Positions 5,556 through 6,158 of a stretch of DNA of 6,158 bases are shown piece after piece. Position 1 is the first letter of the stretch. Every line of letters starts with the position of its first letter. Under the pieces are notes generated by a model. The model did no database searches, was not told where the DNA came from, and was given only the letters and a program-made list of their open reading frames with translations. Where the stretch lies: contig JBJXDT010000091.1 of the NCBI GenBank assembly GCA_046153505.1, positions 1-6,158 on the forward strand, in the 5' to 3' direction. This DNA comes from JBJXDT01 sp046153505. Its GTDB lineage: Bacteria > Pseudomonadota > Gammaproteobacteria > Burkholderiales > Methylophilaceae. Made by a program: the position numbers and the translations under genes.

Positions 5556-6158
5556 TAACATCATCTACCGCATCCAATAAATCGATGGGCGCATCTTGCA
5601 ACTCCACCCGCTCGATTTGCTTAAATCGGTTCGATATCTTTTGGCTACTGATGTGGACTTCCTGCGCATTTTCATGCGCCTGGCGAATGTTATCGGCCAG
5701 TTTTTTCATGCGCGTGTCAAAGCGCTCAAAATCTTTGCTAAGCTTACCAAGCTCGTCTTTAATAATGTGTACTTGTTTGCGCATTTCTACATCTTTTAAC
5801 ACTGCTCGCGCTGTGTTTAGCACAGCCATTAAAGTAGTTGGCGATACAATCCAAACACGCTTATTCATTGCGTAATCAATCACTTCTGGGTGATAAGCAT
5901 GAATTTCGGCAAACACGGCTTCAGCGGGGATAAACATTACCGCTCCATCACTTGTCACGTTGGGGATGATGTACTTGCTGGCTATGTCGTACACGTGCTT
6001 CTTAACATCAGCTTTAAATTGTTTGCTGGCGATGGCCTGCTCTGCTTCGCTCAAGTTGTTATCGAACATTTTGTGATAATTCTCAAGCGGAAACTTACTG
6101 TCTACTGCCACTGTGCCAGTAGGCTCTGGTAGAAATAAGGCACAATCCACACGACTAC
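5542..6158 (-). CDS. rmuC: DNA recombination protein RmuC, C-terminal part (5' end outside window)
   Basis: RmuC proteins have an N-terminal membrane-anchored coiled-coil region and a nuclease-like core (PD-(D/E)XK fold predicted for the family). E. coli rmuC loss raises recombination between inverted repeats. About 205 C-terminal residues are here: the core motif DCALFLPEP followed by AVDSKFPLENY, whose Asp and Lys fit the D...(D/E)XK pattern; then KKHVYDIASKYI, SDGAVMFIPAEAVFAEI and VSPTTLMAVLNTAR, all typical of the family. These are followed by a charged helical region (probably coiled coil) and an acidic end. The frame stays open to the window edge. The GTG at 6148-6150 lies in the middle of the conserved core and is not a start. 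The gene ends 23 nt before moaD with no terminator between them, so read-through is possible. Confidence 0.93.
   Translation of the reverse strand, partial: SRVDCALFLPEPTGTVAVDSKFPLENYHKMFDNNLSEAEQAIASKQFKADVKKHVYDIASKYIIPNVTSDGAVMFIPAEAVFAEIHAYHPEVIDYAMNKRVWIVSPTTLMAVLNTARAVLKDVEMRKQVHIIKDELGKLSKDFERFDTRMKKLADNIRQAHENAQEVHISSQKISNRFKQIERVELQDAPIDLLDAVDDVIDDK

Noticed and set aside
5541..5559. Inverted repeat GTTATT / AATAAC with a 7-nt loop at the end of rmuC
   Set aside because: The stem is only six mostly A-T pairs and no T-run follows on the minus strand, so it does not qualify as a terminator.
6148..6150. GTG as the start of the rmuC reading frame
   Set aside because: It falls within the conserved RmuC core and the frame stays open to the window edge, so the gene is simply cut.

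Overview
This window looks like a chromosomal segment of a Gram-negative proteobacterium. The moderately AT-rich composition and the protein sequences suggest a betaproteobacterium, perhaps of the Methylophilaceae (Methylotenera-like) type; that placement is an inference from sequence flavour, not a search. All eight supported genes lie on the minus strand, so transcription runs from high to low coordinates. Packing is very tight: no stretch over 100 bases is gene-free, and there are no tRNA or rRNA genes, insertion sequences, CRISPR arrays or convincing intrinsic terminators.

In order of transcription, the first block (6158 down to 2246) holds housekeeping genes: the C-terminal part of rmuC (5' end outside the window), moaD and moaE (the two subunits of molybdopterin synthase), a Lon-like AAA+ protease of the LonB/AAA_32 type, and hslR (Hsp15, an S4-domain RNA-binding protein). 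moaD and moaE abut with no gap, the Lon-like gene follows 29 nt later, and hslR begins inside the 3' end of the Lon-like gene. A promoter-like sequence with 17-nt spacing lies just upstream of moaD and would give a leaderless or nearly leaderless mRNA.

The second block (2245 down to 1) is the start of a polysaccharide gene cluster: a small winged-helix regulator resembling the MarR family EPS-associated regulators, manC (bifunctional mannose-1-phosphate guanylyltransferase / mannose-6-phosphate isomerase) and gmd (GDP-mannose 4,6-dehydratase, cut by the window edge). ManC makes GDP-mannose and Gmd converts it to GDP-4-keto-6-deoxymannose, the precursor of GDP-fucose, GDP-rhamnose or GDP-perosamine. 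The three genes are joined by two ATGA stop/start overlaps. Just upstream of the regulator's preferred ATG is a perfect 15-bp palindrome next to a promoter-like sequence, a good candidate for an autoregulatory operator.

I did not find a clearly new biological system. The best leads are the palindrome in front of the EPS regulator, the Lon-like protease with non-canonical ATP-site motifs embedded in a molybdopterin-synthase operon, and the apparently leaderless moaD.
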